DNA from: Planctomycetia bacterium
GTDB lineage: Bacteria; Planctomycetota; UBA1135; GCA-002686595
Length of the DNA: 64,000 bases
Assembly (NCBI GenBank): GCA_005778045.1
Contig: SXKQ01000087.1
Location: 1 to 64,000 of the forward strand
Direction: 5' to 3'
Position 1 is the first letter of the stretch; the number at the start of each line of letters is the position of its first letter. This document shows, piece after piece, positions 52,524 through 61,672 of the stretch. Below the pieces are notes generated by a model. It was not told the DNA's origin. It did no database searches and worked only from the letters and a program-made list of their open reading frames with translations. The position numbers and the translations under genes are program-made.

Positions 52524-53909
52524 ATGGTTCGTTCAACCCTGATCGCAGCCGCGGCAGCCGTGATGTGCGGCGCCGGCTTCGCTCAACAGCTGGACAACGT
52601 CTACCCGATCCCGGGCGCCGTTCAGCGCGGTCCCGTGATCAACCTGCGCACCGGCCAGCCGGTGAGCCCCGCGCGCGACGCTCAGGTTCGCGCGGTCACC
52701 AACATGATCTACGACAACACCTGCACTTGGTCCGGCGGTGGTTTCTACACCGGCACCGGTGTTTGCGAGGACTACATCGACGAAGGTCGCATCCCCGGTG
52801 GTCTCGGCGGCACTGGGCCGGTCGGCTCGACGGTTGACAACAACGTCACCTTCTTCGAAGTCGGCTACTGCACCGCGGCCGCCTTGTCCACGGTCAACAT
52901 CAAGGTCGGCTTCTACGACTCGCTCGGTGGTCAGTGCGGCGGCTTCCCGCCCGCTCCGATCCCGCCGGCGCTGACGACTCAGGGCGCTGTGTTCCAGCTG
53001 CCGATCGCGACGATGCCGGGTGGCACGTCGACGGGCGCCCTGCAGTGCTGGATTGTCGGCTTCGACCTCGGCAACACGGGCTTCTGCATGCTCTCGGACG
53101 GCGATGGCGTCTACGACAACAACGCCGACCTCGACCGCTTCAACTGGTCGTGGCAGATGGACAACACCGTGACGCAGGGCATCCTGCTCAAGGGCGACCC
53201 CTTTACCTTCACTGTCCCGGGTGCTTGCACGTACAACATCCCGTGCGCAGTTGAACCGGGAACCGGCGCCCTGTGCGGCTCGGGCCTCTCGAACGACGAC
53301 GGCTTCTGGATCAACATCGACAACGACATCGCCGGTGGCGGTCTCACGCCCGGTACGAGCTGCGTCTCCGCCCCGGGCGGCGGCACGGGTTGCTACTGGT
53401 TCGGTGGCGCACCGGCCAACCCCTTCGGCGGCTTCTACATGATGCTGGGCAACAACGGCTCCTGCGGCGGTTGCGCGGCTACGGCCGTCAACTACTGCAC
53501 GGCCGGCACGACGTCGAACGGTTGCAACGCGACGATGACGCTCCAGAGCGGCATCCCGAGCGCCAGCAACGCCGGTCCGGCGATCGTCGCCGCGACGAAC
53601 GTCGAAGGCGCCAAGACGGGCCTGATCTTCTACGGCATCGCGCGTCAGGCCACGGCTTGGAGCCCGTCGTCCTCGAGCTTCTTGTGCGTCAAGTCGCCGA
53701 CGATCCGCACGAGCGTCCAGTCGTCGGGTGGCACGATCAACGCCTGCGACGGCGTGCTCAGCATCGACGTCAACGCGACGCTGGCCGCCCAGGCGAGCTT
53801 CCCGGTCGTCGCTGGCGGCATCTTCGACCTGCAGGCGTGGTTCCGCGACCCGCCGGCTCCGAAGACGACGAACCTGTCGGACGGCCTCGAGATCACGCTC
53901 TGCCCGTGA
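52524..53909 (+). CDS. Secreted protein with planctomycete-type YC...GC C-terminal domain
   Basis: A 461-residue protein with a signal peptide (VRSTLIAAAAAVMCGAGFAQ) and a Cys-, Gly- and Asn-rich body. From about residue 322 (NYCTAGTTSNGC) to the end there is a module with GLIFYGIA, LCVKSP, and the W-RDP block AWFRDPPAPKTT. Similar modules are seen at the ends of the other two secreted proteins in this region, so it is probably a sorting, anchoring or binding domain. It is followed by a strong terminator. AGGAG at 52511 favours the second ATG. Confidence 0.72.
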   Translation: MVRSTLIAAAAAVMCGAGFAQQLDNVYPIPGAVQRGPVINLRTGQPVSPARDAQVRAVTNMIYDNTCTWSGGGFYTGTGVCEDYIDEGRIPGGLGGTGPVGSTVDNNVTFFEVGYCTAAALSTVNIKVGFYDSLGGQCGGFPPAPIPPALTTQGAVFQLPIATMPGGTSTGALQCWIVGFDLGNTGFCMLSDGDGVYDNNADLDRFNWSWQMDNTVTQGILLKGDPFTFTVPGACTYNIPCAVEPGTGALCGSGLSNDDGFWINIDNDIAGGGLTPGTSCVSAPGGGTGCYWFGGAPANPFGGFYMMLGNNGSCGGCAATAVNYCTAGTTSNGCNATMTLQSGIPSASNAGPAIVAATNVEGAKTGLIFYGIARQATAWSPSSSSFLCVKSPTIRTSVQSSGGTINACDGVLSIDVNATLAAQASFPVVAGGIFDLQAWFRDPPAPKTTNLSDGLEITLCP

Positions 53910-53953
53910 TCGGCTAGTTCGGCGGTCCGCGTGATCGCCGTAGCGAGCACAAC

Positions 53954-53994
53954 GAGCGGCGCCTCCCCGCGTGGGGGGCGCCGCTCAGCTTTTT
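53954..53994 (+). terminator. Rho-independent terminator
   Basis: A 10-bp stem (53954-53963 with 53977-53986), plus a 4-bp inner stem with GCGT loop and one bulged T, followed by AGCTTTTTG. Clear intrinsic terminator after the secreted-protein gene. Confidence 0.88.
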
Positions 53995-54391
53995 GTACAG
54001 CAGTGCCCCTTGCGGATCGCGGGCGTCCTGCGTCTTCTCGCTACGGTTGATTGTCCGCGCCTACCGAAGCTGCGGTGCAGTCGGCCGCGCCTCTCGTTTG
54101 GGCCGGTGCGGTCTCGTGGTTGCGAGGCGCTGGCTCGCGTGGGCGGTGGATGCACGGCCTTCGCCGCGGGCGCGGCCAGGGTCTCGAGAGACGCGTCGGG
54201 CGACGACTCATGGTCTAGGACACCCCCCTGCACGAGCTGAAATGCTCAAGTCGCGCGCCGAGGCGCAAGGGCACAACTAGCTCCCCGCCTTCTATGCGGC
54301 TCGCGGGCTGTGTTCCTGCGCACGAGTCGCTGGTGTTGAGTGCGCCCTCGGCACACGAACAGGAGGGCCTACGCCTCGTGCGGTCTGTGGA
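53995..54391. other. Gene-free stretch
   Basis: Nearly 400 bases between the terminator and the convergent FG-GAP gene. Frames are short and without domain signals. I see nothing I can name. Confidence 0.55.
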
Positions 54392-56041
54392 CTATCGCGC
54401 GCCTTTGGCCCGCAACACCTGCGGGAGCGGTGCAATCAACGCGCGAGCAGGAACTCCACCGCGTAGGCGAGCTGCGTCGTCTGCGGGCTCGGCGGATCGC
54501 GATACCAGCCTTGGGCTTGCGCCAGTTCGCCGGCATTCAGCGGGCCACCGAGTGCCGTCGGATTCGCGCTGCGGTAAGAGATCCAGTCGAACACGAGGAA
54601 GCCGTTGCTCGAACCTGCGCTGCCCGCCGGGGACTGTGCAACGCAGCGCTGGGCGGGAGCCTTGGCGCATAGAAAGCCAGATCCGGCGCCCCACGGAACC
54701 TGCTGGCGGCCGCCGAGGCTGTAGAAGAAGAGACCGGTACTTCTGTCCCTCGAAACCGCTCGCAGTCCGCAGGAACCCGGAGCTGGCCGAAGCGCGCGGG
54801 CTTCCGGACCAGGACATCAGCGGCGTGCAGCCGCTGCTGCTCGTTCCTGAGTTGCAGTAGCGCGTGACCCACGGAGACGTCGAATACACGGTGACGCGTC
54901 CGTGGTTCGTGAGCGCAGGGCCATCGAAGCCCGGCTGGCCCACGGCGAAGTCCACGACGCCGTCGCTGTCCATGTCGCCGGCGTCCGCGACCGACTGGCC
55001 GAAGTTCGTGCTGCCCTGCCCGTAGAGTTCGATCAAGACTTCGGCGGAGGTCGGGTCGATCACGAGGACTCGATCGAGGCCGGGAGCGCCCGCGAGGATC
55101 TCGCGTCCGGGCACGTTGTTGACGTCTCCGATCCCGGCCACGCAAGCACCGAGGAACTCGGCGGCTTGCGTGCCCGGGACACTGCGCAGCACGGACCCGT
55201 TTACTCCGCTCAGGATCTTCTTCGCACCGGCATCCGTGGCGCCCGGGGCGTTCTCCCCACGCGCTCCGCAGGCCACATCCCCGAGGCCGTCCCCGTTGGC
55301 ATCGAACTGGCCCGCAAGCGCGGAGCCGAGCTCGTCGCCCGCGCCCGAGCCATCCACGGACCAAAGCGTCGTCACAGAACCGGTGACGGAAGCACCGCTC
55401 CATGCGATGACGCGTCCCTTGCCATTATGGCCGGGTACGCCAGCCGCAAGATCCCTCCGGGCGTCGCCGTCGAGATCTCCGAGCGCGGGCATGGATACGC
55501 CGAGGCGCGCGAAGTCTGAGCTGCCGAGGACACGCAACAGCAACACGCCATAGGCGCCCGAGAACGTGCTTACGTAGCCGCAATTGCCCAGATGTGTGGT
55601 GTCCCCATCGGGCGCCCCAACGATCACGTCGCCGAAGTTGTCTTGATTCGAGTCGAAGCTTCCGTAGACAGACCAGCCGAAGCGATCATCCAGCGCGAAG
55701 CAGTAGAAGGTTCGCAGCGTCGAGCCGCTTGCACCGGACGGCACGCGAGCCATGCCGGTGCGAACGTTGCTTCCATTGAGCGCGAAGGGCGCGCCTATGA
55801 TGACGTCGCGCACGCCGTCGTTGTCGACGTCTCCCGCGATCGCGACGCTCCAGCCGAACTGGTCGGTGGAGTTGTCGTCCGCACGCTGGAAGAGCACGGC
55901 TCCCGTCAGTTCCGAGATGGCCAGATCTTGGCCGTTGTCCATGTTCCCCGATGTGTCCGCGCCTGGCGAGGAGACGATCAGGTCGTCGAAGCCATCGCCG
56001 TCGAGATCCGCTCCTCCGGCCACGGCCTGCCCGCGCGCCAC
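54392..56041 (-). CDS. FG-GAP-repeat secreted-type protein, frameshifted near the C-terminus
   Basis: A 549-codon frame with seven or so FG-GAP (integrin alpha-like) repeats, for example DLDGDGFDDLIVSSPGAD, DVDNDGVRDVIIGAP and DMDSDGVVDFAVGQPGFDG, each carrying a calcium-type DxDxDG loop. Near residue 430 it reaches the YC...GC module (YCNSGTSSSGC), then loses frame: a single extra base at 54739 moves reading away, so the last 110 codons are out of frame. The only in-frame start is GTG 56041, with no signal peptide, so the 5' end may also be damaged. If corrected it would end at 54436. Confidence 0.7.
   Translation of the reverse strand: MARGQAVAGGADLDGDGFDDLIVSSPGADTSGNMDNGQDLAISELTGAVLFQRADDNSTDQFGWSVAIAGDVDNDGVRDVIIGAPFALNGSNVRTGMARVPSGASGSTLRTFYCFALDDRFGWSVYGSFDSNQDNFGDVIVGAPDGDTTHLGNCGYVSTFSGAYGVLLLRVLGSSDFARLGVSMPALGDLDGDARRDLAAGVPGHNGKGRVIAWSGASVTGSVTTLWSVDGSGAGDELGSALAGQFDANGDGLGDVACGARGENAPGATDAGAKKILSGVNGSVLRSVPGTQAAEFLGACVAGIGDVNNVPGREILAGAPGLDRVLVIDPTSAEVLIELYGQGSTNFGQSVADAGDMDSDGVVDFAVGQPGFDGPALTNHGRVTVYSTSPWVTRYCNSGTSSSGCTPLMSWSGSPRASASSGFLRTASGFEGQKYRSLLLQPRRPPAGSVGRRIWLSMRQGSRPALRCTVPGGQRRFEQRLPRVRLDLLPQRESDGTRWPAECRRTGASPRLVSRSAEPADDAARLRGGVPARALIAPLPQVLRAKGAR
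54436..54738 (-). pseudogene. Out-of-frame C-terminal module of the FG-GAP protein
   Basis: Read in the shifted frame this stretch gives TGLFFYSLGG, FLCAKAPAQRC and GWYRDPPSPQTTQLAYAVEF, the same motif order as the ends of the neighbouring secreted proteins, and a stop at 54436-54438. The base that breaks the frame (54739, A on the plus strand) is not in a homopolymer run. Confidence 0.75.
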
Positions 56042-56316
56042 GTCGGAGCTCGGTGCGGAATGCTGGAAGAGCGTGGTTTGCGCGGTGCCGAGCTGGAACA
56101 GTGCGACGGGCGCGCGCCCGGGGAAAGGGCATGCGAGCGAATCATGGTGCGGGGGCGCTCTCCCGGATGGTGGGATAGCGCGGCGGCACGGGGGCCTCGG
56201 AAGCTGCTGTACGCGGGGGCGCCGATGCGAGCTGCAAGCTGCTGAGCCTGGGGAACGGAGTTCGAGCCAATTTCACCGGACATCGCCCGGACGAAGAGTC
56301 GGGGGGCTCAAGTGAA

Positions 56317-56351
56317 GGGGGCCGACCCCGCCAGCGGCGAGGTCGGCCCCC
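56317..56351 (-). terminator. Hairpin after the PQQ sugar dehydrogenase gene
   Basis: An 11-bp stem (56317-56327 with 56341-56351) with an inner 4-bp stem (56329-56332/56336-56339). It lies 25 bases past the minus-strand stop. The U-tract is poor. The rest of the 56042-56375 gap holds no supported gene. Confidence 0.65.
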
Positions 56352-56375
56352 CCAAGGAGCGCGTTCGAGACTGGG

Positions 56376-58211
56376 CTACTGGCAAATCTGGAACCGGACC
56401 GCGTTCGTCACGTTCGTGGTGAAAGCGTCCGCGGGGTCGCGGCTCCAGATCTGGGCGTTCACCTGCTGCCCCACGACTTGGAGCAAGGGGTCGCTTCCCG
56501 ACGACATCAAGGCCTTGAAGTCGAAGTTGAAGGTGCCCGTGCAGTTGTTGCCCGTGGCCGAGCCGCCGGTGCTCATCGCCGGGGTGCGCTTCACGGGGCT
56601 CTGCACGCAAATCGTGCCGCCTTGGAACGGCGCCGCGGCCTGCGCGTAGCCATAGAAAACGAGGCCCTGCTTGTTGTTGAGCAGGTTCGTGGCGGTGATG
56701 CGGAAGGGGCCCGTGCCCGAGAGGCTCGGGGTGCCTTGGTAGCCAATCGCGGGCACGCAGAATTGGCTGTTCATCTTGGCCGTGCAGTAGATGGCCGGCG
56801 GGGTTCCGCCCTGGCACTCGCAGGAGTCGGGAATGCCATTGCCGTTGACGTCCGCGGCGCCCGAGGCGATGTCGCAGCTGTCCGGCCGACCGTTGCCGTT
56901 GCAGTCCGCGGTACCGCTCGCGATGTCGCACTCATCGGGCCTGCCGTTCGCATTGCAGTCGAGCGAGGAGCCGTTCTGCAGGTCGCAGCCGTCCGCAATG
57001 CCGTTGCTGTTGCAGTCGAGCGCGCCGCCCGCCGGGTCGATGCGGTAGATCTCGCCATCGGTGTAATCGAGGATGTAGATCTCGCCGTTGGCATCCTCGC
57101 CGAACGAGCTGATCGAGCTGATCGTCGGCGTTCCGGTGGGCTCGAGCTCGGTCGTGCGGACCGTGAAGCTGGTGACCGCGCCGTTCACGTAGCGCAGCGA
57201 CCAGATCGCGCTCGAGCAGTAGTCCGCGTAGAAGTAGGTGCCCTGCAGTCCACAGATCGTCGAGCCGCGGTACATGTAGCCGCCGATGGCCGAGCAGTGG
57301 CCGCCCGAGGATTGCGTGTAGTCGCGGATCGGGGGCGTGAGGGCCGCAGAGTTCGGGGTGCAGCCGGTAAGGCCCGTGCTCGTGTTGCCCTCCATGCAGC
57401 GCCATCCGTAGTTGCGGCCGCTCGCGCCAGCGGGGGCGAAGTCGATCTCCTCGATTGCGTTCTGGCCGACGTCGCCGATGAACATGTCGCCGTTCTGGCG
57501 ATCGAAGCTGAAGCGGAACGGATTGCGCAGGCCGATGTGCCAAATCTCGTCGAGCGGAGCGCCGGCGCCCACGTAGGGGTTGTCTGCGGGGATGTAGGGC
57601 GCCGGCAGGTTGACGTCGAGACGCAGCATCTTGCCGAGCAGCGAGTTCGTGTTCTGAGCGGCGTTGTTGGGGTCATTCGCGCTGCCGCCGTCGCCCGTCG
57701 CGATATACAGCTTGCCGTCGAGGCCGAACTGGATGCAGCCACCGTTGTGGTTCGAGAAGGGCTGCGCGATCGTCAGCAGCACCGTCTCGGTGGTCGCTGC
57801 GACGTCAGGGTTCGTCGTACTCACCTGGTAGCGAGCAACCACCGTCGCACCGCTCCCGGTGGCGGTGTAGTTGACATAGAAGTAGCCGTTCTGAGCGTAG
57901 TTCGGGTGGAACGCGAGGCCGAGCAGGCCGCGTTCGCTGCCCGTGGAGATCTTCGCCAGCCCGCCGCTGGCCGCGGTGCCGAGGTTCAGGAAGTTCGCCG
58001 TGAGCGTGACGCCGTTCTTGATGATGCGGATCGTGCCGCCCTGCTCGACGACGAACTGGCGCGTGGTGTCCCCCGGAGGCGAACACAGGAACACCGGCTG
58101 TGAGAAGCCGTTCTTGAACAGCGTAGCCTGCAGCGTCTGGGCGACGGCCGAAGGGGTGGCGGTCGCGAGGGTGAGCGCGGCGAGGGCCGCGACCTGAGTT
58201 AAGTGGCGCAT
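56376..58211 (-). CDS. Secreted PQQ-dependent sugar dehydrogenase-like protein with calcium repeats
   Basis: A 611-residue protein with a signal peptide (MRHLTQVAALAALTLATATPSAVA). A six-bladed propeller of the glucose/sorbosone dehydrogenase type follows (FLCSPPGDTTRQFVVEQGGT, GLLGLAFHPNYAQNG, DGKLYIATGDGG, GLRNPFRFSFDRQNGDMFIGD). Then come about four dockerin-like repeats (about residues 397-463) and a C-terminal YC...SQFC / GLVFYGYA / CVQSPVKR / WSRDP module. ATG 58211 is preferred over the longer frame. It probably oxidises sugars outside the cell, with PQQ from elsewhere. Confidence 0.82.
   Translation of the reverse strand: MRHLTQVAALAALTLATATPSAVAQTLQATLFKNGFSQPVFLCSPPGDTTRQFVVEQGGTIRIIKNGVTLTANFLNLGTAASGGLAKISTGSERGLLGLAFHPNYAQNGYFYVNYTATGSGATVVARYQVSTTNPDVAATTETVLLTIAQPFSNHNGGCIQFGLDGKLYIATGDGGSANDPNNAAQNTNSLLGKMLRLDVNLPAPYIPADNPYVGAGAPLDEIWHIGLRNPFRFSFDRQNGDMFIGDVGQNAIEEIDFAPAGASGRNYGWRCMEGNTSTGLTGCTPNSAALTPPIRDYTQSSGGHCSAIGGYMYRGSTICGLQGTYFYADYCSSAIWSLRYVNGAVTSFTVRTTELEPTGTPTISSISSFGEDANGEIYILDYTDGEIYRIDPAGGALDCNSNGIADGCDLQNGSSLDCNANGRPDECDIASGTADCNGNGRPDSCDIASGAADVNGNGIPDSCECQGGTPPAIYCTAKMNSQFCVPAIGYQGTPSLSGTGPFRITATNLLNNKQGLVFYGYAQAAAPFQGGTICVQSPVKRTPAMSTGGSATGNNCTGTFNFDFKALMSSGSDPLLQVVGQQVNAQIWSRDPADAFTTNVTNAVRFQICQ
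56820..57026 (-). repeat. Dockerin-like calcium repeats in the sugar dehydrogenase
   Basis: Four tandem units reading approximately LDCNSNGIADGCDL, LDCNANGRPDECDI, DCNGNGRPDSCDI and DVNGNGIPDSCEC. The DxNxNGxxD spacing is a calcium loop and Cys residues may pair within units. DNA units are about 57 bases and close in sequence. Confidence 0.75.
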
Positions 58212-58413
58212 GGGGCGGGGTCGAGGGTGCGGGACCGTAAAAAAGTGGCGCAAGACTGCGCCGTCGCCTCTCTATATTCAGCGGGGGGCGCGCGGAAGTC
58301 AAGGCGACCCGCACGCCGGAGCGCAATCAGGCGGATCGGACGGTCGCGCGGTCCAACCTGAACACGGGCGCGGTCCGAGGCCCGGACCGCCCCCCCTGTA
58401 CATCGGGGCACGC

Positions 58414-60474
58414 CTACCAGCGGTGGTCCGCAGCGACGAGCGCCAGCGCGCTGTCGCCGTCGACGGCCTTCGAGAAGAAGTAGCCCTGCGCGTGGTCGCA
58501 CTCGATCGAGCGCATCAGCGCGAGTTGGGGGGCGGTCTCCACGCCCTCGGCCACGACGCTCTTTCCGAGGTTGCGGCCGATCATCACGATCGTGCGCGCG
58601 ATGCGCGCGTCGTCGCTCTCGATGTCGCGGTCCTGTCCGAGGTGCTGCACGAAGGAGCGATCGATCTTCAGCGAGTCGATCGGGAAGCGTTGCAGGTAGG
58701 AGAGCGCCGAGTAGCCGGTGCCGAAGTCGTCGATCGAGAGCTTCAGGCCAAGCTCCTTGAGCTTGAGCAGAATCGTCTTGGCTGCGTCGGGGTGCTCGAG
58801 GATCGCGCTCTCGGTGATCTCGAGCTGCAGCTGTTCGCCGGAGATTCCGGTCTCGACCAAGATCTGCGCGATCTGGTACGCGAGATCCGGCTGGTTGAGC
58901 TGCTTGCTCGACAGGTTCACGGAGAGCGTGCAGACGCGCGAGTTGCCCAGCTTGCGCTGCCAGCCGGCGAACTCCATGCACGCCTGTCGCAGCACCCAGC
59001 GCCCCAGCGGGACGATCAGGCCGGTCTCCTCCGCGCTCGGAATGAAGTCGCCGGGCGAGATCGGGCCGCGCTCCGGGTGAGTCCAGCGAACGAGGGCCTC
59101 GAAGCCTCCGATGCGGCCCGAGGCCAGCGAGACGATCGGCTGGTAGTGGACGCGCATCTCGTGCCGCTCGACCGCGCGCCGCAGGTCGCGCTCGATCTGC
59201 AGCTGCTGCACTGCGCGAGCGTGCATGACCGTATCGAACAGCGCGTGCCGTGCGCGACCGGAGGCCTTGGCGCGGTACATGGCCGTGTCCGCGTCGCGCA
59301 GCACGTCCTCCGGGCGCTGGTAGCCCGTGAGCGACGTCGCGATGCCGATCGAGGAGCTGACGAATAGATCCTGTCCGCCGATGTTGAAGGGGGCCGAGAG
59401 CTCTCCGTGCACGCGATCGGCGACCTTGATGGCATCCGACGCATCGTGGATGTCGTCGAGCAGGATCGCGAACTCGTCGCCGCCGAGCCTGGCGACGCTA
59501 TCGCCGGGGCGCAGCGAGAGCTCGAGCCTGCGCGCGATCATCACTAGCAGGCGATCTCCGGCGAAGTGGCCATAGCCCTCGTTGATCACCCGGAAGCGAT
59601 CGATGTCAAGGAGCAGCACCGCGAACACGTAGTCCGCCCGCCGCGCCGCGCGCCGCAGAGCATGGCGCAGCCGATCGTGGAACAGCGCGCGGTTCGGCAG
59701 CTCGGTCAGCGTGTCGTAGAACGAGCGGTGGGCGAGCTGCTCCTCGGCGAGGCGGCGGTGCGTCACGTCACTCAAGGAACCCGCGAACTGGCGCGGGTTG
59801 CCCTGCGCGCCACGGGAGGCGCGCCCACGACAGAGCATCCAACGCCATGTGCCGCTGTGGTGCTGGATGCGGTGCTCGCACTCGAACAGCTGGCTGTCGC
59901 CGTCGAGGTGGCTGCGCAGGGCGCCCCGAACGCGCTCGCGGTCCTCAGGGTGCACGCGATCGAGCCACTCGGCGATCGAGTCGTCGAGCGGCACGTGATC
60001 AAGCCCGAGCAGCTCGCGCCAGCGGGCCGAGAAGTGCGCGCGATCGGCGGCGAGGTCCCAGTGCCACAGCCCGTCATTGGCCGCGCTCTCGAGCAGGGCC
60101 GCACGCTCGCTCTCGGTCGCCAGCGTGTCGCGCAGCTCGGCGAGACGCGAGATGTCGCGCAGGCGCAGCCAGCGTCTACCGGACGGGTCGCCGAGGGCGG
60201 AGAGCTCGAGCGTCACGGTGGGCTGGGCGTCGCGGCGCAGCACCAGCTCGGCCGTTCCAGAGGCGGTCAGCGGAGATCCGATCAGAGTGCCGAGCAACTC
60301 CTCGCGCGTGGCACCGAGCAGCCGGGCCGCCGCGGAGTTCATTGCGCAGACCTTGCCTTGGGCGTCCAGCGCGACGAGTGCTTCGTTGTCGACTTCGATC
60401 CATGGCTCGAGTCGCTCGGCCGGCGGTCGTTGCGGCACGAGCTCGCAGGGTCGCTCATCGGTCGGTTCGCTCAA
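58414..60474 (-). CDS. PAS-GGDEF-EAL cyclic-di-GMP signalling protein
   Basis: A 686-residue protein: two PAS-like domains (about 25-115 and 125-245), a GGDEF domain with intact GGDEF motif (about 255-410), then an EAL domain with EALVRW, the ExLxxDDFGTGYSS-like SIDDFGTGYSAL and FVQHLG (about 425-670). Both motifs are intact, so it may both make and break cyclic di-GMP. The ATG overlaps the KaiB-like stop by 4 bases. Confidence 0.92.
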   Translation of the reverse strand: MSEPTDERPCELVPQRPPAERLEPWIEVDNEALVALDAQGKVCAMNSAAARLLGATREELLGTLIGSPLTASGTAELVLRRDAQPTVTLELSALGDPSGRRWLRLRDISRLAELRDTLATESERAALLESAANDGLWHWDLAADRAHFSARWRELLGLDHVPLDDSIAEWLDRVHPEDRERVRGALRSHLDGDSQLFECEHRIQHHSGTWRWMLCRGRASRGAQGNPRQFAGSLSDVTHRRLAEEQLAHRSFYDTLTELPNRALFHDRLRHALRRAARRADYVFAVLLLDIDRFRVINEGYGHFAGDRLLVMIARRLELSLRPGDSVARLGGDEFAILLDDIHDASDAIKVADRVHGELSAPFNIGGQDLFVSSSIGIATSLTGYQRPEDVLRDADTAMYRAKASGRARHALFDTVMHARAVQQLQIERDLRRAVERHEMRVHYQPIVSLASGRIGGFEALVRWTHPERGPISPGDFIPSAEETGLIVPLGRWVLRQACMEFAGWQRKLGNSRVCTLSVNLSSKQLNQPDLAYQIAQILVETGISGEQLQLEITESAILEHPDAAKTILLKLKELGLKLSIDDFGTGYSALSYLQRFPIDSLKIDRSFVQHLGQDRDIESDDARIARTIVMIGRNLGKSVVAEGVETAPQLALMRSIECDHAQGYFFSKAVDGDSALALVAADHRW

Positions 60475-60752
60475 GCGACCACCTCCGGCAGCGCCAGTGC
60501 GCGCAGCGTTGCGGAGGCATCTGCGAAGCTGCCGAAGACTCGCGGCTGGCCCGCAAGGTCGCGGCGCACGAGGGTCGGAGTCAGCATCACCCCGAGGGCC
60601 TTGCCCGCCTCGGGCTGGCGATCGAGGTCCGTGATCGTGAGCTCGAGGCGTTCCACGGCGACTCGGACGCGAAGATTCTCCACTTGCACGCGGGCCTCTT
60701 GCCCCGAGCGGGACGAACCATGCAGGAACAGCTCTAGGCTAGGCGCCGACAT
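60471..60752 (-). CDS. KaiB-like thioredoxin-fold protein
   Basis: A 93-residue protein similar to the KaiB domain: LELFLHGSSRSGQEA at the start, LTITDLDRQPEAGKAL and MLTPTLVRRDLAGQPRVFGSF, including the cis-Pro TPTL. KaiB-like domains also occur in signalling histidine kinases, so a clock role is not implied. Overlap with the GGDEF-EAL start suggests it senses or regulates that enzyme. Confidence 0.72.
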   Translation of the reverse strand: MSAPSLELFLHGSSRSGQEARVQVENLRVRVAVERLELTITDLDRQPEAGKALGVMLTPTLVRRDLAGQPRVFGSFADASATLRALALPEVVA

Positions 60753-60970
60753 CGTTGCAGTGCGCGCAGGCTACGACGCGGGAGAGCCGGCTTCAACGAG
60801 CGCACGAGACGCGCGGACGACTGTGCTTCTTGTCGGAGCGCAGCGCGCACCTCGCTGCCGCCGCCGGCCGTGTCGAGGGGGCGAGGGAATCGCGCCCATC
60901 GGTGCGGTTGCGAGAGCCAGCGCCCGGTGCGCGAGCGAATGGCTGGCGACGGCTCCGTGCCGTGCATCCG

Positions 60971-61672
60971 TCAGCAAGCCTCGAAGCGCGCTCGAAAGTG
61001 GCGACTGGGAGGATCCGACGGGCCGCTGTGAAACTCGGAGAATTCGCGCGGGGCGAGTCCGAGTGCGCCGAACGCTTCCAGCTCGGCTCGAACGAGGGGC
61101 CAAGGCAGTTCGCCCACCGGCTCGTGGGACTCTCGCGCCCGTGTGATGACGAGCAGGCTGCCGTTGGGGGCCACGAACGACGCGAGTGACTGCGTGGCAC
61201 GCGGACGCAGCGGCGCCGGCAGTGCTTGGAGCGTGTAGCACTCGAATACGAGCTCAAAGGAACTCTGCCACGACGGCGGAGCCTCCAGCAGGTCCGCCTG
61301 CACGTAGACCACGGGTGGGGGGGCGTTCCCCTTCGCCGCAGAGCGGGTCGGGAGGCGACGGCACCACTCGACCGCCGTCGGGGAGATGTCGAAGGCCGTG
61401 ACGGCCCAGCCCGCCTCGGCGAGGGCCCTAGCGTCCTCGCCGAGGCCACAGCCCACCACCAGCGCGCGCGCTCCGGGACGTGGGCGGGGCGCGCTGGCGA
61501 GCCACTCGAGAAGCAGTGGGTGCCCGTCCTCGTCGGCCCATGGGATGCGAGCCGGGTCGGAGCCGGCCTCGCGATAGAGCTCCTCGAACCACCCGAGGGC
61601 ATCGCCTCGGCTCAGGGACTGGCGCGCCAACTCGCGCGCGCGCTCGCGGGCCTTCCAGCGCTCCGGGTTCAC
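60971..61672 (-). CDS. SAM-dependent methyltransferase (TPMT-like)
   Basis: A 233-residue methyltransferase: start GTG 61672 (ERWKARERARELARQ), motif I ALVVGCGLGEDARALAEAG, VTAFDISPTAVEW. The W-x(n)-P-W-DxG-type N-terminus (FEELYREAGSDPARIPWADEDGHPLL) matches the TPMT-like class acting on small molecules such as thiols or chalcogens. Its GTG overlaps the SixA stop by 4 bases. Confidence 0.8.
   Translation of the reverse strand: MNPERWKARERARELARQSLSRGDALGWFEELYREAGSDPARIPWADEDGHPLLLEWLASAPRPRPGARALVVGCGLGEDARALAEAGWAVTAFDISPTAVEWCRRLPTRSAAKGNAPPPVVYVQADLLEAPPSWQSSFELVFECYTLQALPAPLRPRATQSLASFVAPNGSLLVITRARESHEPVGELPWPLVRAELEAFGALGLAPREFSEFHSGPSDPPSRHFRARFEAC

Noticed and set aside
55978..56283. 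Alternative start of the FG-GAP gene at ATG 56283
   Set aside because: It opens a different frame that stops before the main repeats and lacks a hydrophobic leader.
56820..57026. Possible CRISPR-like direct repeats
   Set aside because: The repeats are in frame and code for calcium-loop units of the sugar dehydrogenase, with no unique spacers.
56478..58103. 541-codon plus-strand frame opposite the sugar dehydrogenase
   Set aside because: Val/Ala/Arg-rich shadow with no family resemblance.
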